DNA of 64,000 bases from Planctomycetota bacterium. Its GTDB lineage: Bacteria; Planctomycetota; Planctomycetia; Planctomycetales; Planctomycetaceae. Below are positions 53,260 through 62,051 of the stretch, one piece after another. The DNA is taken from positions 1-64,000 of the forward strand of contig VGZH01000018.1 in NCBI GenBank assembly GCA_016872645.1, in the 5' to 3' direction. The notes beneath the pieces were generated by a model that was not told where the DNA came from, did no database searches, and was given only the letters and a program-made list of their open reading frames with translations. Positions within the stretch are counted from its first letter, which is position 1; each line of letters opens with the position of its first letter. A program made the translations under genes and the position numbers.

Positions 53260-54990
53260 CTACCAGCCGGCCGGCCGGCCGCCTTTTCGTGAGTCGCTGC
53301 CGGCCCGCAGACCATCGCTGGTTCGCGAGACCGCTTGCGTGACAGCGCTGTTGGCTCGTGCTTGAGTTCTGTGGCCCAGTGCGGTCAGAGGTTGACTCAG
53401 ATCGCGTTGCAGACGAGGTTCCAAGTCGAGCACATCCGGCAACCACTGATGGTGCAATCGCGGAGCCTGCACGGCTTCGTTCGGTGTCTGTTTGCGATGA
53501 AGCAAGTTCAGTAACACCTGCGTCGTGGCGGTGATAATTCGAGGCCCACCAGCTGCACCGAGTACGAACACCGCTTTGCCGTCCTTCACGACGATTGTCG
53601 GCGTCATGCTCGAGAGCGGTTTCTTGCGGGGAGCAATCGCGTTCGCGGAACTTTGCAGCAGACCGAAGGCATTCGGCTGCCCGGGAACTGCGGCGAAGTC
53701 GTCCATCTCATTATTCAGCAGGATGCCGAACTTCGGCTCGACGATCCAACTGCCGTATTCGGTGTTAACGGTTTCGGTGCAAGCGACGGCATTGCCGTCC
53801 GCGTCGATGACCGAAAAGTGCGTGGTACCTGAATCGTTGATCGGCGCGAATCGACCGTAGGATTTCGTCGGTTGTGTTTGCTTGAGGTCAATCCGCAAAG
53901 CGAGTTCGCGAGCGTGCTCGCGACTGATGAGTTGTGACACGGGCACATCGGCGAAGTCGGCATCGCCGAGGAATTCGGCACGGTCGGCAAAGGCATGCTT
54001 GAACGCTTCGGTCAATCGGTGAGCCGCCTCCGCTTCGGACGAACTTGGCTGCTTGGCGTCCAGTTCTTGAAGGATTTGCAGTGTCGTGATCATGGCGATT
54101 CCGCCACTCGATGGTGGCGGCATCGTCAGGACGTCGTAGCCGTAGTAGTTCAGCTTAAGCGGTTCACGACGCACCGGTTGCACATTGCGAAAGTCCTCGG
54201 CCGTGAACAGACCGCCGTTCTTTCGACTCAAATCAAGCAGCGATTCTGCGACGGGGCCGGAGTAGAAGCCGGCTGCGCCGTGAGCAGCAATCTGCTCCAG
54301 CGCCGGAAGCTGCGGCGAAGTCACCGTATCTCCTGCTGCGACCGACTTGCCGGTCAGGAGAAACGAATTCTGAAAGTCCTTGAATTGTTCTCGAAAGTCA
54401 TTCGGCAATTTCGACCATGCGGCCATCGCGGTGTTCCGCGTCTTGACGAAATGCTCGTCGGCCGGCACTCCGTCGCGAGCCAATCGAATCGCCGGTGCGA
54501 CCACCTTCGCGATTGGAAGCCGTCCAAATTTCTCCACCGCATGACATAATCCGGCGACATGCCCCGGGACAGCAGCGGCCAGAGGGCCGCGCACGCTTCG
54601 CTTCGGAACATTCTGCTCGTCGTCTTCAGACTGAACAGCATCGTCAGCGAACATCTTTGCAGTTGCGCGCAACGGTGCTCGCTCGCGGTAATCGAGCACG
54701 ACGCTGCGTTGATTCTTGACATCCCAGATCAACATGAATCCGCCACCGCCAATTCCGGAGCTTGCGGGCCTGAGCACCGACAGTGCGAAGCCCACCGCCG
54801 CCGCCGCATCTACGACGTTGCCCCCCTGTTTGAGAATCTCCACGCCGACCTCACTGGCCAGCGCATGGTCGGCAGCAACCGCACCGCGTTGATAAACGGC
54901 CTCCTCGGCTGGCACCGATTTCGTCGGAACTGCCAACGTGGAAATAAGAGCGATGGCAACCACAACTCTTCGAACACGACTCGCACTCAT
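53260..54990 (-). CDS. ggt: Gamma-glutamyltransferase (Ntn hydrolase)
   Basis: A 576-residue GGT with a signal peptide (about 8-28). The autoprocessing nucleophile is the first Thr of TTHFSVIDADGNAV (T389), the cleavage site between large and small subunits. PASSGIGGGGFMLIWD (about 75-90), PPPSSGGIAM (about 291-300) and LNNEMDDF also match the family. It hydrolyses gamma-glutamyl compounds such as glutathione in the periplasm. Length is normal (about 580). The stop is adjacent to the start of the 52339-53259 gene, so the two are co-transcribed. Confidence 0.93.
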   Translation of the reverse strand: MSASRVRRVVVAIALISTLAVPTKSVPAEEAVYQRGAVAADHALASEVGVEILKQGGNVVDAAAAVGFALSVLRPASSGIGGGGFMLIWDVKNQRSVVLDYRERAPLRATAKMFADDAVQSEDDEQNVPKRSVRGPLAAAVPGHVAGLCHAVEKFGRLPIAKVVAPAIRLARDGVPADEHFVKTRNTAMAAWSKLPNDFREQFKDFQNSFLLTGKSVAAGDTVTSPQLPALEQIAAHGAAGFYSGPVAESLLDLSRKNGGLFTAEDFRNVQPVRREPLKLNYYGYDVLTMPPPSSGGIAMITTLQILQELDAKQPSSSEAEAAHRLTEAFKHAFADRAEFLGDADFADVPVSQLISREHARELALRIDLKQTQPTKSYGRFAPINDSGTTHFSVIDADGNAVACTETVNTEYGSWIVEPKFGILLNNEMDDFAAVPGQPNAFGLLQSSANAIAPRKKPLSSMTPTIVVKDGKAVFVLGAAGGPRIITATTQVLLNLLHRKQTPNEAVQAPRLHHQWLPDVLDLEPRLQRDLSQPLTALGHRTQARANSAVTQAVSRTSDGLRAGSDSRKGGRPAGW

Positions 54991-55091
54991 GATGACCTCT
55001 GACTTCCATCTCTGGCCCGCTGTACGCCGACGCAGGCCACACTCATAATCCGCACGGCCCTCAGGTGGCCAGTCTCAAACAGGATCAAAGT

Positions 55092-55802
55092 ATGGCGGAC
55101 AGCCTGGATCGGTCGGCGAATTTGACGGAGTCGTTCGAGACGGTGGCCCGTTGTTGCGAACGCTATTTTCTGTCGGCCACCGGCAGTGGAACTCCACTGG
55201 GGCCACAGTTTGTCCGAGTGATTCGAGCCTTTGGTGAAATCGCCGCCGCTACATCCAGCAGTGGCGATCCGAATCGAGCATTGCGGCTGAGCATTCTCCG
55301 AGAAAAAGTTGAGGCATACCTGCAAGGTTTCATGCGTGGCGACCTCGCCGGAGAATCATCCGCGACTTTGCCCGAACCGAGCCAACTTGTGCAGGCCGAG
55401 GCACTCGTACATGTGCAAGATCGGGGCGACACCTCCTGGCGACCGCAGCTTTCCGAGTGTGGCACAGGCGGCACCGGTCGTCGTCTCGAAGGATTCGCGC
55501 TGCGAGTGAATCCGCCGACCGAGGGGATTTCCCTGCGATACAAGGCTCATCTGTCGGTCAAGGGGGACACATCTTGGGTTGACCAAGGGGACTACTGCGG
55601 CACTCGCGGACAAAACCGACGACTCGAAGCGATCTGGGTTGAACTGGCCGAGGGGGCCAATCGGTTTGACGTCTATTATTCAGCGCACCTGTGTCGTTTC
55701 GGCTGGACCGGCTGGTTCAAAAACGGACAAATGTGTGGCACTCGCGGCGAGTATCGCCAGGTTGAAGCCATCAAGGTTTTTTTGGCGGCAAAGCGAGCGT
55801 AG
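55092..55802 (+). CDS. ChW-repeat protein
   Basis: A 236-residue protein. Its N-terminal half is helical, and the C-terminal half has three ChW (clostridial hydrophobic W) repeats of about 43 residues, each with a Trp and a CGT motif: RGDTSWRPQLSECGTGG, GDTSWVDQGDYCGTRGQ and GWTGWFKNGQMCGTRGE. No signal peptide is seen at ATG 55092; GTG 55065 would add nine residues. ChW repeats are thought to bind polysaccharide or protein partners. It is adjacent to and divergent from ggt. Confidence 0.7.
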   Translation: MADSLDRSANLTESFETVARCCERYFLSATGSGTPLGPQFVRVIRAFGEIAAATSSSGDPNRALRLSILREKVEAYLQGFMRGDLAGESSATLPEPSQLVQAEALVHVQDRGDTSWRPQLSECGTGGTGRRLEGFALRVNPPTEGISLRYKAHLSVKGDTSWVDQGDYCGTRGQNRRLEAIWVELAEGANRFDVYYSAHLCRFGWTGWFKNGQMCGTRGEYRQVEAIKVFLAAKRA

Positions 55803-55851
55803 GATTGCGGCCAAACCGGAAACTTCAACACCCGAATCTGATCTCACTTTC

Positions 55852-56310
55852 ATGCCACCCAATCTGCGACCCGACTTCGTAAGCCTGATCTTCGGCGGCT
55901 GCGTGCTGCTGGCCGGAATCGTGTTGCAACTGTCTCACCGAGCCGCCTGGTTGCGCGAACAGATCGAATTCGCGAGCGATCAGCGAGAACTTTGGCATTT
56001 CGAATCCCGCTATCGACGTCGCCGCCAAACGTCAGGGCTGATCGCACTCGTTGGACTACTGATTCCCGTGGTGGACTTGCCGGTTGTTTGGAATCTTGGC
56101 CCGCGTGCTCCAACGATCATGTGGTGCCTGATCGGTTGCCTCTGCATTTGGATTGCGGTCCTGGCGATGGGCGATTTAGCCACAACGCGAGCCCATTCGC
56201 GAGCCACACTGGCTCGGCTCGAAGTTCACAAAACCGAACTCATGGAACAACTCGAACGCTTGCGGCCTAACCCGGAGTCATCGGGTAAGCCGACCCCAGA
56301 TCATCAATGA
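55852..56310 (+). CDS. Small membrane protein with C-terminal coiled coil
   Basis: A 152-residue product. It has three hydrophobic segments (about 12-27, 62-80 and 86-106), and between the first two a basic/acidic loop (REQIEFASDQRELWHFESRYRRRRQ). The last 45 residues are a charged helix (ARLEVHKTELMEQLERLR). No family recognised. ATG 55852 lies 50 bases after the ChW gene; no strong ribosome site is visible. Confidence 0.55.
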   Translation: MPPNLRPDFVSLIFGGCVLLAGIVLQLSHRAAWLREQIEFASDQRELWHFESRYRRRRQTSGLIALVGLLIPVVDLPVVWNLGPRAPTIMWCLIGCLCIWIAVLAMGDLATTRAHSRATLARLEVHKTELMEQLERLRPNPESSGKPTPDHQ

Positions 56311-56360
56311 TTGCGATTTCAAAAGGCTATCCTCACCGCCTCTGGGAAGGAGACTGACGC

Positions 56361-57149
56361 ATGGGCATTTGGCTGATCGCCGCCACTTTGTTAGCGAACC
56401 CGCAAGCCGAGCTACCGAAAGGCCGGCTGGTTGTCATCGGTGGGGGCTCGACTCCGGCCGTCGTCGTGAACCGCACTCTCGAATTGTCGGGAGGCAAGTC
56501 AGCCAAGATTGCGGTGCTGCCCGCGGCCAATCTCGAGTACGGCCCCAGTTCGGTGGCTTCTTGGAAACGAAACGGGGCGAACAATGTCGTGCTCGTGGAT
56601 CCGCAGCAACCGGCCGCTGCTGTGAAGACGATTCGTGAAGCCGACTTGATCTGGCTCCCCGGTGGCTTGCAGGGAGTCTTCATGAACAACATCCGCGGAA
56701 GCGACATCGCGGAAACGATTCGAGCTCGTCACCGCGAAGGAGCGATTGTCGGCGGCACCAGCGCAGGCGCCGCGGTCATGGGCAAGACAATGATCGGCGG
56801 TCGCTCGGACCTCGACAGCTTACGAGCCGGTACCGCTCCGTATCTGCAAGACGGTCTTGGTCTGTGGCCCGATGCAATTGTCGATCAACACTTCCTGCAA
56901 AAAGGTCGCTTCAATCGACTGGCGCTGGCAGTAATCGACTATCCGGACCTCATGGGAGTTGGCATCGACGAGGAGACCGCCGTCGTCGTGCGTGGCCGCG
57001 AGTTCGAAGTCATCGGCAACAGCAACGTCACCGTCATTGATGGACGTAAAGCCAGCCGCGAGAAACTCAAAGTGGGCGAACCCGCTGCCGCTCGCAACCT
57101 CAAGATCCACGTCCTGCGAGCCGGCATGACGTTTCAATTCGATGAGTGA
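56361..57149 (+). CDS. Cyanophycinase-like S51 serine peptidase
   Basis: A 262-residue peptidase. The catalytic nucleophile is S134 in GGTSAGAAVMG, with the substrate region LPGGLQGVFMNN before it (about 99-110) and DQHFLQKGRFNRL downstream. The fold is the class I glutamine amidotransferase-like S51 group, which includes cyanophycinases and dipeptidase E. An N-terminal hydrophobic stretch (1-15) may be a short signal, so it may be exported. It precedes a radical SAM gene by 2 bases and is probably in one operon with it and the flavoprotein. Confidence 0.88.
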   Translation: MGIWLIAATLLANPQAELPKGRLVVIGGGSTPAVVVNRTLELSGGKSAKIAVLPAANLEYGPSSVASWKRNGANNVVLVDPQQPAAAVKTIREADLIWLPGGLQGVFMNNIRGSDIAETIRARHREGAIVGGTSAGAAVMGKTMIGGRSDLDSLRAGTAPYLQDGLGLWPDAIVDQHFLQKGRFNRLALAVIDYPDLMGVGIDEETAVVVRGREFEVIGNSNVTVIDGRKASREKLKVGEPAAARNLKIHVLRAGMTFQFDE

Positions 57150-57151
57150 CG

Positions 57152-58108
57152 ATGCCTCTGCCCCCGCCACTGACTGATCACGAAATTCTTGCCGCGCGTG
57201 GGCCGAAGGAGCCGGTTGATCCGTGGCTGCCGATCGGAGCGTTTGTCGAACCGGAACGTCAGTGGGATGGACGTGTCCTCGACGTCGCGACAATTCTGTT
57301 GGCGAACCGCGAATGCCCGTTTCGCTGCGTGTACTGCGACCTCTGGCGACAGACGCTCGACGAGCCAACCCCCGCCGGTGCAATTCCTCGGCAAATCGAC
57401 ATCGCCCTCGAACGATTGCCACCGGCCAGCGTTGTAAAGCTCTACAACAGTGGCAACTTTTTCGACGCGGCCGCAATCCCTCCGCTCGACTGGCCCGCGA
57501 TCGCCGACCGAGTCCGTATCTTCGAGCGAGTCGTCATCGAGAATCATCCGCTGCTGACCGACGATCGCGTGCTGCGATTTCAAGAACAACTCGACACCCG
57601 ACTCGAAGTGGCGCTGGGGTTGGAGACGGTACATCCCGAAGTCCTCAGGCGGATGAACAAGCGGATGACTCTCGACGACTTCGCTCGCGCCGCACGCATT
57701 CTGGTCAAGCACGACATCTCGGTGCGCGCGTTCGTGCTGCTGCGTCCGCCATTCTTGTCCGAAGACGAAGGAATTGAATGGGCATTGAAATCGATCGACT
57801 TCGCATTCGATTCGGGAGCGACGTGCGTCTCGGTAATCTCGACTCGCCCCGGCAACGGAGCGATGGATCGTTTGCAAGCCGAGGGTTGGTTCGCGCCACC
57901 GAAGTTGTCGTCGATGGAACAGGTTCTGGCGGCGGGCATCGAATCGGGACGTGGTCGAGTCTTCGCAGACACCTGGGATATCGCTCGATTCTCGGCTTGC
58001 TCGGGGTGCGCGGCCGCGCGGGTCGAGCGATTGCGTCAAATGAATCTGTCGCAGACGATCCTGCCGCCGGTGGTATGTGACTGCGGCACAGGGGATCGTC
58101 AGGCATGA
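57152..58108 (+). CDS. Radical SAM protein
   Basis: A 318-residue protein with C55, C59 and C62 in CPFRCVYC for the [4Fe-4S] cluster. The Elp3/TIGR01210-like barrel has KLYNSGNFFD (about 98), LEVALGLETVHPEVLRRMNK and SVRAFVLLRPPF. A C-terminal Cys group (CSGCAAARVERLR, then VVCDCGTG) may hold a second cluster. ATG 57152 is chosen; GTG 57146 overlaps the previous stop. The stop overlaps the next ATG (ATGA), so the flavoprotein gene is translationally coupled. Substrate unknown. Confidence 0.85.
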   Translation: MPLPPPLTDHEILAARGPKEPVDPWLPIGAFVEPERQWDGRVLDVATILLANRECPFRCVYCDLWRQTLDEPTPAGAIPRQIDIALERLPPASVVKLYNSGNFFDAAAIPPLDWPAIADRVRIFERVVIENHPLLTDDRVLRFQEQLDTRLEVALGLETVHPEVLRRMNKRMTLDDFARAARILVKHDISVRAFVLLRPPFLSEDEGIEWALKSIDFAFDSGATCVSVISTRPGNGAMDRLQAEGWFAPPKLSSMEQVLAAGIESGRGRVFADTWDIARFSACSGCAAARVERLRQMNLSQTILPPVVCDCGTGDRQA

Positions 58109-59610
58109 GTGCTCTCGAAGTTGATGTCGCGATTGTCGGTGGTGGTTTCGGTGGCAGCCTGCTGGCGATGGCGCTAAGACGCGCGGGATTGCGAATTGCG
58201 TTGATCGACCGTGGCCGGCATCCTCGCTTCGCGATCGGCGAATCGTCCACGCCGATTGCCAATCTCGTGCTGCAGGATCTTTGTCGCGAGTACGACTTGC
58301 CGAATGTCGCTCCGCTGGCGAAGTACGGCCTTTGGCAGGCGACGCATCCGCAACTCGTGTCGGGTATCAAACGGGGCTTTACGTACTTTCATCAAGAGGC
58401 CGGTCAGCCGTTCGTCGCGGATGCGCAGCATTCAACCGAACTGCTCGTCACAGCGAGCAGCAGCGATCAACACTCGGACACGCACTGGCTGCGACAGGAT
58501 GTCGACGAGTTCCTGTTTCGCGAAGCCAGTGTCGCGGGAGCGGCTTGTTTCGAGGACTGCGAAGTCGCTGAGATCGACACCAACGGTCACGACATTACCT
58601 TGCGGCTCGTCAATGCCTCTCTCCCTTCGGAAGAAGAAAGCCGACTGATCCAAACCCGCTTCGTCGTCGATGGCAGTGGCGAGGGACAATTTCTCGCCAA
58701 GCGGCTACGAATCCAAGACCTCACCCACGAATTGCGGACGAATTCGCGAACGGTCTTCGCTCACTTCGCGAATGTGACTCGTTGGAAGCGCTGCCTGGAA
58801 ACGCGCGGCATCGACACCACCGATCATCCATTTGACTGCGATCACGCGGCGTTGCATCACGTCTTCGAAGGAGGCTGGATGTGGCAGCTGCGGTTCAATG
58901 ACGAAACCGTCAGCGCCGGCTTCGTCCAGGATCTCAATCGCGGCGAGCGGCCGGATCTGTCCGCCGCAGCCGAATGGGAATCGTGGCTGCGGCGATTTCC
59001 GGCGATCGGCGAACAATTTGCCAACGCGAAAATCGTCCGACCGAAAGGGGGGCTTCGCAGCACCGGACGGTTGCAACGCAAGTTGGCTCGTGCGGTTGGA
59101 AGCTGGTGGGCGATGTTGCCGAACACGGCAGGATTCATCGACGCGCTGCACAGCACCGGTATCGCACACACGCTCTGCGGGATCGAGCGGCTGGGGCGAA
59201 TGCTGATTCGCTCACTGGGCCGAGATAACTTGGAACCTCAACTTCGCGAGTACGAGCGTTGCGTGCTGGCCGAGGTTGAAATGATCGACTTGTTGGTCAG
59301 CGGATGCTTCGCAGCGATGGGGGACTTCCAACGCTTCGCGACTGCAACGATGCTCTACTTTGCAGCGGCGACCAGCTACGAGCGAGCCAGGCTCGCCAGC
59401 GTCGGAGAATTTCGGCCGGCGTTCCTGCTTGCCGATGACAATCGGTGGGTCGCGGTCGTGCGACGGATGTGCGACCGGCTTCGAGAAACAGGCAACGTCA
59501 AGCAATTCGAGCGCGAGATGGTCGAGGCGATCCGGCCCTTCAACGTCGTCGGCTTGTGTGACCCCGCCTCGCGAAACATGTTTCGGCATTCTGCGATGCC
59601 AGAGTATTAG
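58105..59610 (+). CDS. Halogenase-like FAD-dependent oxidoreductase
   Basis: A 501-residue flavoprotein. FAD motif VAIVGGGFGGSLL at residues 8-20, ESSTPIAN (about 47-54) and the second FAD site near LLPNTAGFIDALHSTGIAHTL (about 338). The overall pattern is that of tryptophan halogenase/geranylgeranyl reductase-like enzymes. The halogenase GWxWxIP tunnel motif reads GGWMWQLRF, so halogenation is uncertain. The coupling to the radical SAM gene suggests one pathway, maybe a polyketide, resorcinol or lipid modification. The substrate cannot be told. Confidence 0.8.
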   Translation: MSALEVDVAIVGGGFGGSLLAMALRRAGLRIALIDRGRHPRFAIGESSTPIANLVLQDLCREYDLPNVAPLAKYGLWQATHPQLVSGIKRGFTYFHQEAGQPFVADAQHSTELLVTASSSDQHSDTHWLRQDVDEFLFREASVAGAACFEDCEVAEIDTNGHDITLRLVNASLPSEEESRLIQTRFVVDGSGEGQFLAKRLRIQDLTHELRTNSRTVFAHFANVTRWKRCLETRGIDTTDHPFDCDHAALHHVFEGGWMWQLRFNDETVSAGFVQDLNRGERPDLSAAAEWESWLRRFPAIGEQFANAKIVRPKGGLRSTGRLQRKLARAVGSWWAMLPNTAGFIDALHSTGIAHTLCGIERLGRMLIRSLGRDNLEPQLREYERCVLAEVEMIDLLVSGCFAAMGDFQRFATATMLYFAAATSYERARLASVGEFRPAFLLADDNRWVAVVRRMCDRLRETGNVKQFEREMVEAIRPFNVVGLCDPASRNMFRHSAMPEY

Positions 59611-59688
59611 CACGACGTGCAAGCGAGTGACTGAATCGTCAGCCTTCTGAACCCTCGCTCGCGCGGCGGGCGGGTTTTGAAACCGCAC

Positions 59689-61989
59689 CTACACCAAACC
59701 GCGAAGTTTCCGAATCGTCCATTCGGTGGTGAGCAGCGCGACGAAGATGAGCAGGAACGGCCAGTTATCCCAGAGTAGTTTGCGAGTCACTTCAGTTTCT
59801 TCGCGGCGCACGAGTCCCTCTTTGAGCAGACGTTCGAGAAACGCTCCGTGTTGTTCCGGTGCGATAACACTGCCTCCGGTGAGGCTGGCCAGTTCCGCGA
59901 GCAAGGCGTGGTCGGCGGCGGGGTTATCGAGTTCCAAATCACGTTCATCCACCAGGAATCTCGAGATCGCGTCGCCGATCGGCTGACCCTCCTTGGAGCG
60001 GGCCGTCACACTGACCCAGTAATCGCCTGCCTGTTCGTTCTGCAGAAAATCGGCGGAATATTCGTTGCCAACTCGCAAGACCGCCAGCTTCTGGCGTTCG
60101 CTTTTCGGATTGGTCACGGCGACTTCAAAGTCGGCATCGGTCACGGGCACTCCATCTGGGGAACGAGCACCGAACGACAGCTTGACCGGCGTGGCCGGCA
60201 GATAATTCCGAGGATCAATGCGGACCCAAACAGTTTGGCTTTGGTCGTCCTCCTTGCGAGCCAGCCAAAAAATCATCTGCCGCCAAAAGCGTTGATGCAC
60301 GTTGCGAAAGCCATGTGTGGCCCAGCGCCACGTCGTATTACCCGCGAAGGCCACGATTCGCGCTTTGCCTGCTTCGCTCTCCAGCAACAGCGGGACGCCT
60401 TGGTCCGATGTCGCAAGGATCCCCACAAAATCGTTCTTCGGCCGCAGTTTGTTCGCTCCATCGAGCGGCGGCAGAGCAAGCCACGCTGCGCGGTTCTTGT
60501 CGGCTGACTCGACTCGCATAACGTAATGATTGAGGCCGCGGGCCGTCGGAATCATTGGCAGTTCATCAGCGTGACGCAGCGTGGGATCAATGTCGTCTCC
60601 GGAGATCGTTTCGCTCGCGCGCATCGCCACCGGCAGCAAATCGGCGAGCGGAGTTTCGGCATAGCCGCCCGCTCCGAAACTGTGATGCCCGCCGATCATC
60701 ATCAAGCCGGCCCCTTCCTCCACGCGAGTGGCGAGTTGCTTGAGCAGTTCTGGACCGAAGACCTTCGCGGGGACATCTCCGATGAGGTACACGTCGTAGC
60801 GACCACGCTGAAACATCTCCGGGTCAATGTCGTTGAGTTCGCGTTGCCGACCGGCGCGCACCGGTTGGAAATCAAGTTGTACCTGCTCCGTCGCATTTAG
60901 CAGCCGCAACCATTTCTGCTCGGGAGCCCATGCCGCGTCAAAATAGGCGACGTTGATGCCGCCGCGACGCACGGTCAGCAGCGTCTCGCGGAAGTTGTTT
61001 GCCGTTTTGATCTCCCCCTCGAGCGCGACGACCTCGACTCGAATCTTGTATTCACCAGGCAAGTCGGGGATGTACGACAGCTCGACCGGGATGACATCGA
61101 CGTTGCGGGTCGGTTCCAGCGACACGACCGGCTGTGCGTTTTTTGAGGCAGGCGGGACTTTCAACTCGCCGCTTTTCAGTCCTTCGCCGGTTCGCAGGTC
61201 TTCGACCAACAATCGCACGGTCAGCTTCTTGCCGGCCGCTCCGAGCACTCGCAGTTTGGCTCGCAGCGGCACCGTTTTTTTCACGAAGGCATACGGATCG
61301 ACCAGCAAGTCTTCGACGATCAAGTCGAGCGAGGTGTCGGTCGTTCCCGTGCTCCCATAAGCGACTGGAAAGATGGGGATTTGCAGTTCGCCGAGCCGCC
61401 GCGCAACTGCGCGAGGATCAACATCGTGTGGTGCCAACGCACGCTGTGCACCGTCACTGTGCAAGATGATGCCCGATAGGCCATTGGCTTGAGCTTCTCG
61501 TAGAATCGATTCCAACGCGAAGCCGATTGCCGACTGTTCGCCGGGGGCGGCGGTATCGAGTTTGTCGACCGAACGAAGCTCACGATCGAAATCGGAGTAG
61601 CGGACCTCCATCTCTTTCTTCAGTTTCTCAATCGTCGGCTCCGCCTCTTGCAGCGTCTTGACCAATACCTTCCGGCGAGTCGCGTTGGCCGGACCGTCGG
61701 GGGTCTGCATTGAGCGGCTGTTGTCTCCAAGCACGACCAACATCGCGGCCTTGCGGCTTTTCTTGTTCCACTGCAACTCCGGGCGCAGAATCGCAACAGC
61801 CAGCGTCAGCGCGATCACAACTCGCAGCGCGATCAACGCGTGTCGCCACAAGGCGGGTAGGTGACGTACTCGACTTGGATACGTCAGCAATACGAAGACG
61901 ACCAATCCAACGGCCGTCAACAGCGAAACCGGCAACGACCACACCGGGTCAAAGGCAAGACTCAGAGTTGTGGTCGGCTCGTTCGGCAT
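59689..61989 (-). CDS. Large VWA/GATase-like membrane protein
   Basis: A 766-residue protein. Two N-terminal membrane helices (about 17-37 and 49-68) are followed by a VWA-like domain (LVVLGDNSRSMQTPDGPAN at about 84, a partial MIDAS with DNSRS) and beta-sandwich domains. A glutamine-amidotransferase-like segment GAGLMMIGGHHSFGAGGYAETP (residues about 428-449) comes later, and a C-terminal helix (about 742-762) closes the protein. Such proteins are the BatA/B-like group found in planctomycete operons with MoxR ATPases, absent here. Its role is probably envelope related. Confidence 0.75.
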   Translation of the reverse strand: MPNEPTTTLSLAFDPVWSLPVSLLTAVGLVVFVLLTYPSRVRHLPALWRHALIALRVVIALTLAVAILRPELQWNKKSRKAAMLVVLGDNSRSMQTPDGPANATRRKVLVKTLQEAEPTIEKLKKEMEVRYSDFDRELRSVDKLDTAAPGEQSAIGFALESILREAQANGLSGIILHSDGAQRALAPHDVDPRAVARRLGELQIPIFPVAYGSTGTTDTSLDLIVEDLLVDPYAFVKKTVPLRAKLRVLGAAGKKLTVRLLVEDLRTGEGLKSGELKVPPASKNAQPVVSLEPTRNVDVIPVELSYIPDLPGEYKIRVEVVALEGEIKTANNFRETLLTVRRGGINVAYFDAAWAPEQKWLRLLNATEQVQLDFQPVRAGRQRELNDIDPEMFQRGRYDVYLIGDVPAKVFGPELLKQLATRVEEGAGLMMIGGHHSFGAGGYAETPLADLLPVAMRASETISGDDIDPTLRHADELPMIPTARGLNHYVMRVESADKNRAAWLALPPLDGANKLRPKNDFVGILATSDQGVPLLLESEAGKARIVAFAGNTTWRWATHGFRNVHQRFWRQMIFWLARKEDDQSQTVWVRIDPRNYLPATPVKLSFGARSPDGVPVTDADFEVAVTNPKSERQKLAVLRVGNEYSADFLQNEQAGDYWVSVTARSKEGQPIGDAISRFLVDERDLELDNPAADHALLAELASLTGGSVIAPEQHGAFLERLLKEGLVRREETEVTRKLLWDNWPFLLIFVALLTTEWTIRKLRGLV

Positions 61990-62051
61990 TGCGAGTAATG
62001 TAATCGCGTCACTCCACGACCCGAAGTCGAGTCACGGAGTGATTCGGCATT

